The notes beneath the pieces were generated by a model. That model searched no databases, was not told the origin of the DNA, and saw nothing but the letters and a program-made list of their open reading frames with translations. This document shows, piece after piece, positions 1 to 6,028 of a DNA stretch of 7,686 nucleotides (positions are counted from its first letter, which is position 1; the number at the start of each line of letters is the position of its first letter). The stretch is taken from positions 1 through 7,686 of the forward strand of contig JALWNJ010000050.1 of assembly GCA_026995955.1 (NCBI GenBank), read 5' to 3'. Source of the stretch: Gammaproteobacteria bacterium. Lineage in GTDB: Bacteria; Pseudomonadota; Gammaproteobacteria; J044. A program made the translations under genes and the position numbers.

Positions 1-1194
1 GGCCTCCAGCAGATCCTCCGGCGGATAGATCTCGGAGAAGCCGGGGACCACGATGCGGCAGGCACAGACACCCATCTCGGTGTAGTCGCGTCCGTACACG
101 GCCAGGCCGTCGCGGCGGAACAGCCCCAGCATCTGTTCGTATTGCGCGGCGGTGTCGCCGCCCCAGTTCCAGTCGTGGAACGGGAAGTCGGGTTTGTCTG
201 CGAGCAGGCCCCAGTGCACCAGGCCGCTGGCGTCGATGAAATGGGTCTCCAGGTTCTCCTGCGAGGCCACCTCGTCGAGATCGGTGCTGGGGGTGGAGAA
301 ACCGCGCATGTCTTCCAGTGCACGCCCCTGAAGCAGCTCGGTCACGGTGCGTTCCAGCGCCACCTCGAACAGGGGGTGGGCGCCCCAGCTGGCGAAGCAG
401 GAGCCATCCTCGGGATTGATCAGGGTGACATTGATCACCGGATAGCGACCACCGAGCGAGGCGTCGCGCAGCAGCAGGGCAAAGCCCTGGACACGGATGG
501 CGTCCACCGCCTCGCGGATGCGTGGCCAGCGGTCGACGACGGCCTCGGGGATGTCGGGCAGGGTCAGTCCCTCGCGCAGCACGCGGATGCGGATGGCGCG
601 CTCGAAGATCTCGGACAGGGCCTGCACCCGCGCCTCCTGTGGCGTGTTCCCGGCCGACATGCCATTGCTGGCATACAGGTTCTCCAGCAGATTGACCGGC
701 AGCAGTACCTCGGTCGGTGTCGCCTCGTCCAGGCGGCGGAACGGCAGGCAGCACACCCCGCGCTCGGGGTGGGCGCTGGTCAGATCCACCAGCGTGGCTT
801 CGTCCAGTGCGCCCTGCCGGTTGTAGAAGCGCTTCAGCGGGGTGTCGGCGGCGATGTCGGGATGGCCGGGTTCGAGCCACACTTCGTCCGGGAAGTGCAC
901 GAAGTCCCGCTCGCGGAACTCGGGCAGGTGGAAGTCGGCGAAGAAGTAGTTGGTGGACAGACGCTCGAAGAACTCGCCCAGCGCACTGGCCAGGGCGGCC
1001 TCGCGCGAGCGTCCCTTGCCGTTGGTGAACAGTTGCGGGCACTCGCGGTCGCGGATGTGCACCGACCAGACATGGGGCACCGGATTGAGCCAGGAGGCAG
1101 GCTCGACGCGAAACCCCAGCTCGGCCAGCCGGCGGGTGAGGCGGTCGATGGTCTGTTCCAGCGGGGCGTCCTTGCCGGGAAGGCAGGTGGTCAT
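1..1194 (-). CDS. ycaO: YcaO, S12 methylthiolation-associated YcaO-domain protein (C-terminal part beyond window)
   Basis: The frame is open over 398 codons from ATG at 1194 to the window edge; E. coli YcaO is about 586 residues, so roughly the last third is missing. The translation follows E. coli YcaO closely: PGKDA near the N-terminus, SWLNPVP..VWSVHIRD at residues 34-49, TNGKG at 57-61, SALGEFFERLSTNYFFADF at 70-88, NLYASNGMSAGNT at about 172-184 and EARVQALSEIFERAIR at about 187-202. The two ExxER-type stretches (E74/E77/R78 and E195/E198/R199) are where the family binds ATP and Mg. YcaO proteins activate backbone amides with ATP. The E. coli protein, which has no azole cluster, has been linked to beta-methylthiolation of ribosomal protein S12 together with RimO. 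No azole precursor or dehydrogenase lies nearby, so the housekeeping role is more likely than azole biosynthesis. The start matches the family N-terminus, although no clear Shine-Dalgarno precedes it. Confidence 0.95.
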   Translation of the reverse strand, partial: MTTCLPGKDAPLEQTIDRLTRRLAELGFRVEPASWLNPVPHVWSVHIRDRECPQLFTNGKGRSREAALASALGEFFERLSTNYFFADFHLPEFRERDFVHFPDEVWLEPGHPDIAADTPLKRFYNRQGALDEATLVDLTSAHPERGVCCLPFRRLDEATPTEVLLPVNLLENLYASNGMSAGNTPQEARVQALSEIFERAIRIRVLREGLTLPDIPEAVVDRWPRIREAVDAIRVQGFALLLRDASLGGRYPVINVTLINPEDGSCFASWGAHPLFEVALERTVTELLQGRALEDMRGFSTPSTDLDEVASQENLETHFIDASGLVHWGLLADKPDFPFHDWNWGGDTAAQYEQMLGLFRRDGLAVYGRDYTEMGVCACRIVVPGFSEIYPPEDLLEA

Positions 1195-1220
1195 GGCGGG
1201 TTCCGGTTTTGGGTGGTGCC

Positions 1221-1251
1221 ATTATAGTCCGTCGGATTCGCCTTGCAGCAA
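1221..1251 (-). promoter_or_regulatory. Candidate sigma-70 promoter for ycaO
   Basis: Reading leftward, a perfect TATAAT occupies 1226-1221. The best -35 candidate, TTGCTG at 1251-1246, sits at a long 19-base spacing; closer spacings give poorer matches. Transcription would begin near 1214, leaving a leader of about 20 bases before the ycaO ATG. On the other strand the same AT-rich patch reads TATAGT (1223-1228), which could act as a -10 box for the hydrolase operon, so the two divergent promoters may overlap. The -10 box is seen directly; promoter activity is inferred. Confidence 0.5.
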
Positions 1252-1278
1252 ATGCGGGCAAGCTGGCACCATGCAGCC

Positions 1279-2070
1279 ATGTTGCAGCTCCACTACCGAG
1301 AATATGGTGAACCCGATCCGGCACGGCCCAGCCTGTGTCTGCTGCACGGACTGTTCGGCTCCGGCATCAACTGGCACGGCATCGCCCGGCGGCTGGAGCG
1401 GGACTGGCATCTGGTGGTACCGGATCTGCGCAATCATGGCCGTTCGCCGCACGATCCGCAGATGGACTATCCCGCCATGGCTGAGGACGTGCTGGGGCTG
1501 ATGGATCGGCTGGGCCTCGGGCGTTTCGTGCCGGTGGGGCACAGCATGGGCGGCAAGGTGGTGATGACTCTGGCCCTGCGATGGGGCGAACAAGTGGCCG
1601 CGCTGGCGGTGGCCGACATCGCGCCGGTGCGCTATGCGCACGATTTCTCGGCCGTCTTTGCCGCCTTCCATGCCGTGCCGCTGGCGCGGCTTGCGCGCCG
1701 TGCCGAGGCCGATGCGTACATGGCTCGCCATGTTTCCGATCCGGCCGTGCGCCAGTATCTGCTGCAGAATCTGGTGCAGGACCGGGATGGCTGGCACTGG
1801 CGTCTCAATCTGCCGGTGCTCGAGCGCAGCATCGGGGTCATCGGCGACTGGCCGCTGTCCTGCACGCCGCCGTGGCCCGGCCCGGTGCTGTTCCTGCGCG
1901 GCGAGCGATCCGACTACATTCGCCCCGAGCACGAGCCGCGCATCCATGCCTGCTTCCCGCAGGCGCGCATCGAAACCCTGCCCGGCGTGGGGCACTGGGT
2001 GTATGCGGAGGACCCGGAGGGGTTCGTGTCCCGTCTGCGGGGCTTTCTCGACGAGGCGATCGTGTCATGA
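1279..2070 (+). CDS. Alpha/beta-hydrolase, YbfF-like esterase
   Basis: This is a 263-residue single-domain alpha/beta-hydrolase, close to the length of E. coli YbfF (about 254). Visible motifs are the oxyanion-hole region LLHGLFGSGINW (about residues 21-32), DLRNHGRSPHDPQMDYPAMAED (49-70), the nucleophile elbow GHSMGG with Ser89, DIAPV with Asp113, and GVGHWVYAE with His239. Ser89 and Asp113 fall at the same numbers as the catalytic residues described for E. coli YbfF, an esterase acting on short acyl esters and acyl-CoA; the natural substrate is unknown. ATG 1279 is preferred over upstream in-frame TTG 1243 and ATG 1252 because homology begins at LQLHYREYG. No strong Shine-Dalgarno is visible. 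The stop overlaps the next start by four bases, so it is translationally coupled to the transporter. There is no signal peptide, so the protein is cytoplasmic. Confidence 0.9.
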   Translation: MLQLHYREYGEPDPARPSLCLLHGLFGSGINWHGIARRLERDWHLVVPDLRNHGRSPHDPQMDYPAMAEDVLGLMDRLGLGRFVPVGHSMGGKVVMTLALRWGEQVAALAVADIAPVRYAHDFSAVFAAFHAVPLARLARRAEADAYMARHVSDPAVRQYLLQNLVQDRDGWHWRLNLPVLERSIGVIGDWPLSCTPPWPGPVLFLRGERSDYIRPEHEPRIHACFPQARIETLPGVGHWVYAEDPEGFVSRLRGFLDEAIVS

Positions 2071-3350
2071 GCGGAGAGGCGGTCGATCGTTCGCGGCGCC
2101 GGGTCTGGGCCTGGGCGCTGTACGACTGGGGCAACTCGGCCTTCGCCACGGTGGTGATGGCCGGCTTCTTTCCGATTCTCTTCCGCGAGTACTGGGCTGG
2201 CGAACTGGCCGGCAGCGAGGTGACCTTCTGGTTGGGTGCGGCCAATGCCCTGTCCAGCCTGGCGATCGTTCTGCTGGCGCCCCTGCTGGGGGCCATCGCC
2301 GACCAGGGCGGGCTGCGCCGCCAGCTGCTGGCCCTGTTTGCGCTGCTCGGCATCGCCATGACGCTGGGGCTGTGGCAGGTTCGGGCCGGGGCCTGGCCGC
2401 TGGCCTGGCTGCTGTTCGTGCTGGCCGCGGTCGGCTTCATGGGCGCCAACGTGTTCTACGACGCCCTGCTCGGGCTGGTGAGTCCCGAGTCCGAGTTCGA
2501 CCGCGTCTCGGCCCTGGGTTATGGACTGGGCTATCTGGGTGGAGGGCTGGTGTTTCTCGGCTGCACGCTGGCGGTGCTGCATCCCGAATGGCTGGGCCTG
2601 GCCGATGCCGGTCAGGCAATGCGGCTGTCGTTTCTGGTGGTGGCGCTGTGGTGGCTGGTGTTCAGCTTGCCGCTGCTGTGGTGGGTGCGCGAGCCGCGAC
2701 GGCCGGTTTCGTGGCCGAAGGCCGCCAGCGGTGGTGCGCGGCAGCTCGTGGACACCTTCCGTCACCTGAGACGCTATCGCCATGTCCTGTGGTTCCTGCT
2801 GGCCTACTGGCTGTACATCGACGGGGTGGATACCATCGTGCGCATGGCAGTGGACTACGGGGGGGCGCTGGGACTCGACAGCCGGGCCCTGATCCAGGCC
2901 CTGCTGCTGACCCAGTTCGTGGCCTTTCCCGCGGCCATCGCCTATGGCTGGCTCGGTCAGCGGCTGGGCACGCGTCCGGCGCTGCTGGGCGGCATCGCGG
3001 CCTATGCCCTGATCACACTGTGGGGTGCCATGATCGACCGGGTGTGGGAATTCTACGCCGTGGCGGTGGCCATCGGTCTGGTGCAGGGCGGGGTGCAGGC
3101 GCTGAGCCGCGCGCTGTATGCGCGCATCGTGCCACCCGACCGCCAGGCGGAGTTCTTCGGCTTCTACAACATGCTGGGCAAGTTCGCCGCCGTGCTGGGG
3201 CCGCTGCTGGTGGGGATAGTGGCCGCGTTGACGGACAGCGCGCGGGCGTCCATGATGAGCCTGTTGCTGTTGTTTGCTGCCGGCGGCTGGCTGTTGTGGC
3301 GTCTCGATGTACAGGCTGCCGAGGCCGCGGCCAGGAAGGAGCGCGAATGA
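2067..3350 (+). CDS. MFS transporter, UMF1 (Atg22-like) family
   Basis: This 427-residue polytopic membrane protein has about 12 hydrophobic segments. Examples are residues 25-39, 55-77, 86-104, 109-132, 152-171, 186-207, 239-256, 275-297, 304-323, 328-346, 367-387 and 396-412. The N-terminal WALYDWGNSAFATVV (residues 16-30) is the hallmark of the UMF1 'unknown major facilitator' family related to Atg22. A second family-like stretch is GGVQALSRALYARIVPPDRQAEFFGFYNMLGK (341-372). The substrate of bacterial UMF1 proteins is not established. The start ATG overlaps the hydrolase stop (ATGA), with a weak GAGG about ten bases upstream. Longer upstream in-frame reading lacks transporter similarity and overlaps the hydrolase out of frame, so it is rejected. 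The last four bases again overlap the next start, which points to one transcript for the three genes. Confidence 0.93.
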   Translation: MSGEAVDRSRRRVWAWALYDWGNSAFATVVMAGFFPILFREYWAGELAGSEVTFWLGAANALSSLAIVLLAPLLGAIADQGGLRRQLLALFALLGIAMTLGLWQVRAGAWPLAWLLFVLAAVGFMGANVFYDALLGLVSPESEFDRVSALGYGLGYLGGGLVFLGCTLAVLHPEWLGLADAGQAMRLSFLVVALWWLVFSLPLLWWVREPRRPVSWPKAASGGARQLVDTFRHLRRYRHVLWFLLAYWLYIDGVDTIVRMAVDYGGALGLDSRALIQALLLTQFVAFPAAIAYGWLGQRLGTRPALLGGIAAYALITLWGAMIDRVWEFYAVAVAIGLVQGGVQALSRALYARIVPPDRQAEFFGFYNMLGKFAAVLGPLLVGIVAALTDSARASMMSLLLLFAAGGWLLWRLDVQAAEAAARKERE

Positions 3351-3553
3351 CCCGATCGTCCACCGGTTTCCTTTCCAGCATGAAGAGCGTGTTCGCCGCC
3401 TTCTTCGGCGTGCAGAGCAACCGCAACCGCGAGCGGGACTTCTCCCAGGGCCGGTTTTCGCACTTCGTCATCGCCGGTCTGATCGGCACGGCCCTGTTCA
3501 TCGCTGTCATCGCCGCCGTGGTCTGGCTGATCCTCCATCTTGCCGGGACCTGA
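3347..3553 (+). CDS. DUF2970 family small inner-membrane protein
   Basis: This 68-residue protein has a short cytosolic N-terminus with the conserved block FFGVQSNRNRERDF (residues 19-32). One hydrophobic membrane segment follows at about 40-65, ending close to the C-terminus. This layout and the GVQS-N-NRERDF block are typical of DUF2970, a short proteobacterial family of unknown function. Translation is well supported: AAGGAG at 3336-3341 lies five bases before the ATG, and the ATGA overlap couples it to the transporter. Being the last gene of a hydrolase-transporter operon, it might assist or regulate the transporter, but the sequence does not show this; DUF2970 genes may also be present simply by operon arrangement. 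Confidence 0.88.
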   Translation: MTRSSTGFLSSMKSVFAAFFGVQSNRNRERDFSQGRFSHFVIAGLIGTALFIAVIAAVVWLILHLAGT

Positions 3554-3557
3554 AGCA

Positions 3558-3573
3558 ATTGCGTCTGCGCAAT
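3558..3573. other. Short hairpin just after the DUF2970 stop
   Basis: ATTGCG (3558-3563) and CGCAAT (3568-3573) form a perfect 6-bp stem with loop TCTG, starting five bases after the stop codon. No T-run follows, so it is not a convincing intrinsic terminator. It might still mark the 3' end of the three-gene transcript. Confidence 0.3.
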
Positions 3574-3595
3574 CCGGTGTCCATGCAAAAACGGT

Positions 3596-3664
3596 TATCA
3601 TGCCCTTGCAACGGGTTTCAGCCCGGTTGCCGGGTCAACAACATCCAACCCCCAATACAGGGAG
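3596..3664 (+). promoter_or_regulatory. Leader and ribosome binding site of the OmpA-family gene
   Basis: The 118 bases between the DUF2970 stop and the next ATG hold a -10-like TATCAT at 3596-3601, with no good -35 at standard spacing. A strong ribosome binding site, AGGGAG at 3659-3664, lies seven bases before the ATG. A GTTG...CAAC pair (about 3626-3642) could fold in the leader. The ribosome binding site is solid; the promoter is a guess, supported mainly by the gene having its own long leader and terminator. Confidence 0.4.
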
Positions 3665-3671
3665 CCACAAC

Positions 3672-4280
3672 ATGAAAAAGACCTCTCTCCTTGCAATGGG
3701 CGTCCTGCTGCTCGGCAGTGGCGCAGTCCAGGCGCGCGACATCGGTTATGCCGTCAACAGCAGCGGCACGGTGTGGCGTACGAGCTATGGCGAGTGCTGG
3801 CGTTCCGGGCCGGTGGGCCCCACCGCGGATCTTGCGGAGTGCGGTGATGCCCGCGCCGAGACGCGCAGCGCGCCGGAGCCGAAACCACAGGCCAGGGCAC
3901 CGGAACCGAAGCCCGCGGCAGCGCCTCCGCCTCCGGTGCCGCAGAAGATCGAGCTCAGGGACATCGCCTTCGATCTCAACAGTGACCGCATCGCCGATTC
4001 CGCCCGCCCCGAGCTGGATCGCATGGCCCGGGCCATCCGCGCCGACGCCACCATCAAGGTCGTGAAGGTGGTCGGACACACCGACAGCACCGGCAGCGCG
4101 GCCTACAACCAGGCGCTCTCGAAGCGACGGGCCGAGGCCGTGGCGAAGTACCTGCGCGAGCACGGGGTATCGGTGCCGGTGACCTCGGAGGGTCGTGGCG
4201 AGGCGGAGCCCATTGCCGACAACCGCACCGCCGAGGGGCGGGCGCGCAACCGGCGCGTGGAGCTTGAGATCAGCCGCTAG
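3672..4280 (+). CDS. Secreted OmpA-family peptidoglycan-binding protein
   Basis: The protein has 202 residues. Residues 1-21 are a clear Sec signal peptide (MKK, hydrophobic core, AVQA cleavage site). Residues 24-58 form a small module, GYAVNSSGTVWRTSYGECWRSG...AECG, with two cysteines (C42, C57) that could form a periplasmic disulfide. A Pro/Ala/Lys/Glu-rich linker spans about 65-92. Residues 93-202 are an OmpA/MotB C-terminal domain: LRDIAFDLNSDRI, VVGHTDSTGSAAYNQALSKRRAEAV (134-157), then GRGEAEPIADNRTAEGRARNRRVELEI. D138 and R153 correspond to E. coli OmpA D271 and R286, which hold the diaminopimelate of peptidoglycan. There is no beta-barrel and no lipobox cysteine, so it is probably a soluble periplasmic or peptidoglycan-attached protein rather than a porin or Pal. 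It has its own leader and terminator and appears monocistronic. Confidence 0.93.
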   Translation: MKKTSLLAMGVLLLGSGAVQARDIGYAVNSSGTVWRTSYGECWRSGPVGPTADLAECGDARAETRSAPEPKPQARAPEPKPAAAPPPPVPQKIELRDIAFDLNSDRIADSARPELDRMARAIRADATIKVVKVVGHTDSTGSAAYNQALSKRRAEAVAKYLREHGVSVPVTSEGRGEAEPIADNRTAEGRARNRRVELEISR

Positions 4281-4307
4281 GCTCGGGAGCCTGCGCGAAG
4301 CAGCAAC

Positions 4308-4336
4308 GGAAACGGGGCCCGGAGGGCCCCGTTTCC
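4308..4336. terminator. Intrinsic terminator after the OmpA-family gene
   Basis: A perfect 13-bp inverted repeat, GGAAACGGGGCCC (4308-4320) and GGGCCCCGTTTCC (4324-4336), has a GGA loop. It starts 27 bases after the OmpA-family stop. The arms are flanked by A-run/T-run inside the stem (AAAC...GTTT) rather than by a long T-tail, so it may work in both directions. The hairpin is seen directly; termination is inferred. Confidence 0.75.
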
Positions 4337-4441
4337 CGTCTGGGAGAGGGGCTAGGGTTGCCGAGGCTTCGTTTCCCTTCGTCCCAAGCCTCTGGTTCCT
4401 CGCCCCGGTTCGTTGTTGCACATCCGCTTATGCGGCTGCGC

Positions 4442-4471
4442 CCTACTTTCTTGCTTGCCCAAGAAAGTAGG
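4442..4471. repeat. 12-bp perfect hairpin in the intergenic element
   Basis: CCTACTTTCTTG (4442-4453) pairs perfectly with CAAGAAAGTAGG (4460-4471) around the six-base loop CTTGCC. The arms are AT-richer than their surroundings. No T-tail follows on the plus strand. Confidence 0.75.
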
Positions 4472-4478
4472 CAAAGAA

Positions 4479-4513
4479 GGGCACCCCGGAGCCCGCGCCC
4501 CTTCGGGGTGCCC
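4479..4513. repeat. 9-bp hairpin GGGCACCCC / GGGGTGCCC
   Basis: GGGCACCCC (4479-4487) and GGGGTGCCC (4505-4513) are perfect complements separated by 17 bases. The loop contains GCCCGCGCC (4491-4499), which is itself complementary to GGCGCGGGC at 4642-4650. This hairpin may therefore compete or combine with the larger fold to its right. Confidence 0.6.
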
Positions 4514-4643
4514 GCCCACGGCCTTGTCGCCGCGGGGTCCATCGACAGGCCTCCTGCCTGACGATGGACTGGCCGGCCTCCCTGCCGGCCACCCGGTCCC
4601 CTGCGGGGCCCGGGCGATTCCGCGCTCCGGCGGCCGTGGGCGG
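4512..4643. repeat. Cloverleaf-like fold: 12-bp closing stem with three arms
   Basis: The closing stem CCGCCCACGGCC (4512-4523) with GGCCGTGGGCGG (4632-4643) is perfect. A second inner stem pairs CGCGG (4531-4535) with CCGCG (4620-4624). Inside lie three consecutive hairpins. Arm 1 pairs GTCCATCG (4537-4544) with CGATGGAC (4562-4569), continued by CAGGC/GCCTG after an A-A mismatch. Arm 2 pairs GGCCGGC (4571-4577) with GCCGGCC (4584-4590). Arm 3 pairs CCCGG-CCCC (4592-4601) with GGGG-CCGGG (4605-4614). High GC alone gives some pairing, but this ordered nesting with one- or two-base separations between arms is more than expected. It could be a structured RNA or a palindromic mobile repeat. Confidence 0.55.
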
Positions 4644-4803
4644 CGCGGGCTACGGGGAACAGCAAGGCGCTTCGTTCTGGCGGGTCGTTGGATTTTTCTG
4701 CCGCTGCGTTCCCGGGGTCAGTGTTTCAAGGGGCTTGGAACTTGTGGCGAGGTGAAACGAAGCCACCCCCTCGTCCCAAGCTCCTCGCCCCTCGCCGCTT
4801 CCA

Positions 4804-5901
4804 TCACGCCGCCGCAATCCGGATCGGAACCCGCTTCGCCCCCCAGTCTCCGGGCCGTTCCTCGAACACGCCGGCGATCTCGGTGCCACAATCGGGGCAC
4901 TTGCCGTGGTCGAGGTGCCACTCGGTGATGGTGAACCAGTCGCGGCCGATGAGTTTCTTGCCGCAGTTGGGGCAGTAGGTGCTCTCGCCGCCCTCGTCGT
5001 GCACATTGCCGGTGTAGGCGTAGCGCACGCCGTTGTCGAGCGCGATCTGCCGTGCCCGGCTGAGCGTGGACTGCGGGGTGGGGGCTGCGTCCTGCATCTT
5101 GAAGTCGGGATGGAAGGCAGTGAAGTGCAGCGGCACATCGGGGCCCAGGGTGTCCACCACCCACTGGGTCATGCGCTGTAGTTCTTCCTCGGAGTCGTTC
5201 CAGCCCGGGATCAGCAGGGTGGTGAGTTCCACCCAGCAGTCGGTCTCCTTGACCACGTATTCGATGGTCTCGAGCACCGGCTTGAGGTGGCCGCCGCAGA
5301 GCTTGTAGTAGAACTTCTCGTCGAAGGACTTGAGGTCGATGTTGGCGGCGTCCATGTACTTGAAGAACTCGGCCCGGGGTTCGGGATTGATGTAGCCGGC
5401 GGTCACGGCCACCGACCGGATGCCGCGCTTGCGGGCCTCGATGGCGGTGTCCACGGCATATTCCATGAAGATCACGGGATCGTTGTAGGTATAGGCCAGG
5501 GAACGGGCGCCGAGCCGTTCGGCGGCCTCGGCCAGAACCTCGGGGCTAGCCTGGTCCATGAGCCGGTCCATGTCGCGGGCCTTGCTCATGTCCCAGTTCT
5601 GGCAATACTTGCAGGACAGGTTGCAGCCCGCGGTGCCGAAGGAGAGCACGCCGGTGCCGGGCAGAAAGTGGTTGAGGGGCTTCTTCTCGATCGGGTCGAT
5701 GACGAAGCCGCTGGAGCGGCCGTAGCTGGTGAGCACGATCTGGTCGTTCTCGCGGGCACGGACGAAGCACAGGCCCTGCTGGCCCTCATGCAGCTTGCAT
5801 TCGCGCGGACACAGGTCGCACTGGATGCGACCGTCGTCGAGGCGGTGCCAGTATTCGGTGGGCACCACATCGGGACGGGCAGGGTCGATGGGCTGTCTCA
5901 T
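4804..5901 (-). CDS. amrS: AmmeMemoRadiSam system radical SAM enzyme
   Basis: This 365-residue protein has the radical SAM cluster motif CNLSCKYC (C93, C97, C100), preceded by GTAGC, which holds a [4Fe-4S] cluster that cleaves S-adenosylmethionine. The family's N-terminal cysteine set is present (C28, C31, C35, C45 in CDLCPRECKLHEGQQGLCFVR). Other family blocks are LAYTYNDPVIFMEYA (135-149), GYINPEP (169-175), NIDLKSFDEKFYYKLCGG (187-204), LLIPGWNDSEEEL (229-241) and HFTAFHPDFKM (259-269). The C-terminus adds four cysteines in two CxxC pairs (C310/C313, C335/C338), probably a zinc ribbon. Related to pyruvate formate-lyase-activating enzymes, but the substrate of this family is unknown. GAGAGG (5914-5909 on the minus strand) lies seven bases before the ATG and fixes the start. 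It is divergent from amrB-amrA, its usual partners. Confidence 0.95.
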   Translation of the reverse strand: MRQPIDPARPDVVPTEYWHRLDDGRIQCDLCPRECKLHEGQQGLCFVRARENDQIVLTSYGRSSGFVIDPIEKKPLNHFLPGTGVLSFGTAGCNLSCKYCQNWDMSKARDMDRLMDQASPEVLAEAAERLGARSLAYTYNDPVIFMEYAVDTAIEARKRGIRSVAVTAGYINPEPRAEFFKYMDAANIDLKSFDEKFYYKLCGGHLKPVLETIEYVVKETDCWVELTTLLIPGWNDSEEELQRMTQWVVDTLGPDVPLHFTAFHPDFKMQDAAPTPQSTLSRARQIALDNGVRYAYTGNVHDEGGESTYCPNCGKKLIGRDWFTITEWHLDHGKCPDCGTEIAGVFEERPGDWGAKRVPIRIAAA

Positions 5902-6028
5902 GATGATACCTCTCGGGGCGGAAGGGCCGCCGCGTGTGAACCTGCCCTGAATATTGGGACGGATTGCGGGGTTTTAAAGCGGATTTATGCCCATATAAAT
6001 AGGGGAAAGCGGATTCGAGGAGAAACCC
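5902..6028. promoter_or_regulatory. Divergent regulatory region between amrS and amrBA
   Basis: This 127-base AT-richer patch drives both sides of the locus. Toward amrB, TATAAA at 5994-5999 is a plausible -10 box (one mismatch), with a weak TTTTAA at 5972-5977 as -35. AGGAG at 6018-6022 is the amrB ribosome binding site, six bases before ATG 6029. AAAGCGGATT occurs twice, at 5976-5985 and 6006-6015, bracketing the -10 box, and its CGGATT core occurs a third time at 5960-5965. ATTTAT (5983-5988) and ATAAAT (5995-6000) form an inverted pair over the -10. The repeats could be operator sites; no regulator gene is in the window. Confidence 0.5.

Larger units (their letters stand above)
4338..4803. 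repeat. Non-coding structured intergenic element, probable dispersed repeat
   Basis: This 466-base gap between two convergently oriented genes carries no convincing gene; the open frames crossing it are Gly/Pro/Arg/Ser-rich by-products of GC-rich DNA with no recognisable domain. It does hold dense inverted repeats: 4442-4471, 4479-4513 and the branched fold 4512-4643. Framing pairs are GGCTTCGTTT at 4365-4374 with its complement AAACGAAGCC at 4755-4764, and TCGTCCCAAGC repeated directly at 4379-4389 and 4771-4781. The AAGAAAGTAGGCAAAGAAGG stretch (4461-4480) is, from memory, a very common intergenic repeat in GC-rich proteobacteria and a frequent source of spurious gene calls; copy number in this genome cannot be seen here. 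Confidence 0.6.

Noticed and set aside
1..1194. Azole-forming (TOMM/RiPP) YcaO
   Set aside because: The sequence follows the E. coli stand-alone YcaO and no dehydrogenase, partner protein or precursor peptide lies nearby; the unseen left flank could change this.
142..1227. Long plus-strand open frame of 361 codons
   Set aside because: It lies opposite ycaO, whose minus-strand translation matches a known family throughout; the plus-strand product shows no recognisable domain and is an antisense by-product of GC-rich codons.
1838..2783. Minus-strand open frames opposite the esterase and transporter
   Set aside because: They are Gln/Arg/Pro/His-rich antisense frames of two well-supported genes; no domain or ribosome binding site.
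1581..3350. Longer upstream start for the MFS transporter (589 codons)
   Set aside because: The extra 162 residues are an out-of-frame reading of the esterase gene with no transporter similarity; ATG 2067 with the ATGA overlap gives a normal UMF1 N-terminus.
4512..4643. tRNA gene suggested by the cloverleaf shape
   Set aside because: The closing stem is 12 bp, the whole is 132 bases, and there is no T-loop GTTC-type motif or anticodon arm of tRNA size.
4338..4803. Insertion sequence or MITE with transposase
   Set aside because: No transposase frame and no target-site duplication could be identified; only short internal repeat pairs are visible, so it is reported as a structured repeat.
4413..4928. 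Plus-strand open frame of 171 codons in the intergenic element
   Set aside because: It is composed of hairpin repeats, then runs antisense into amrS, and has no ribosome binding site or domain. Similar repeat-derived products are common false gene calls.
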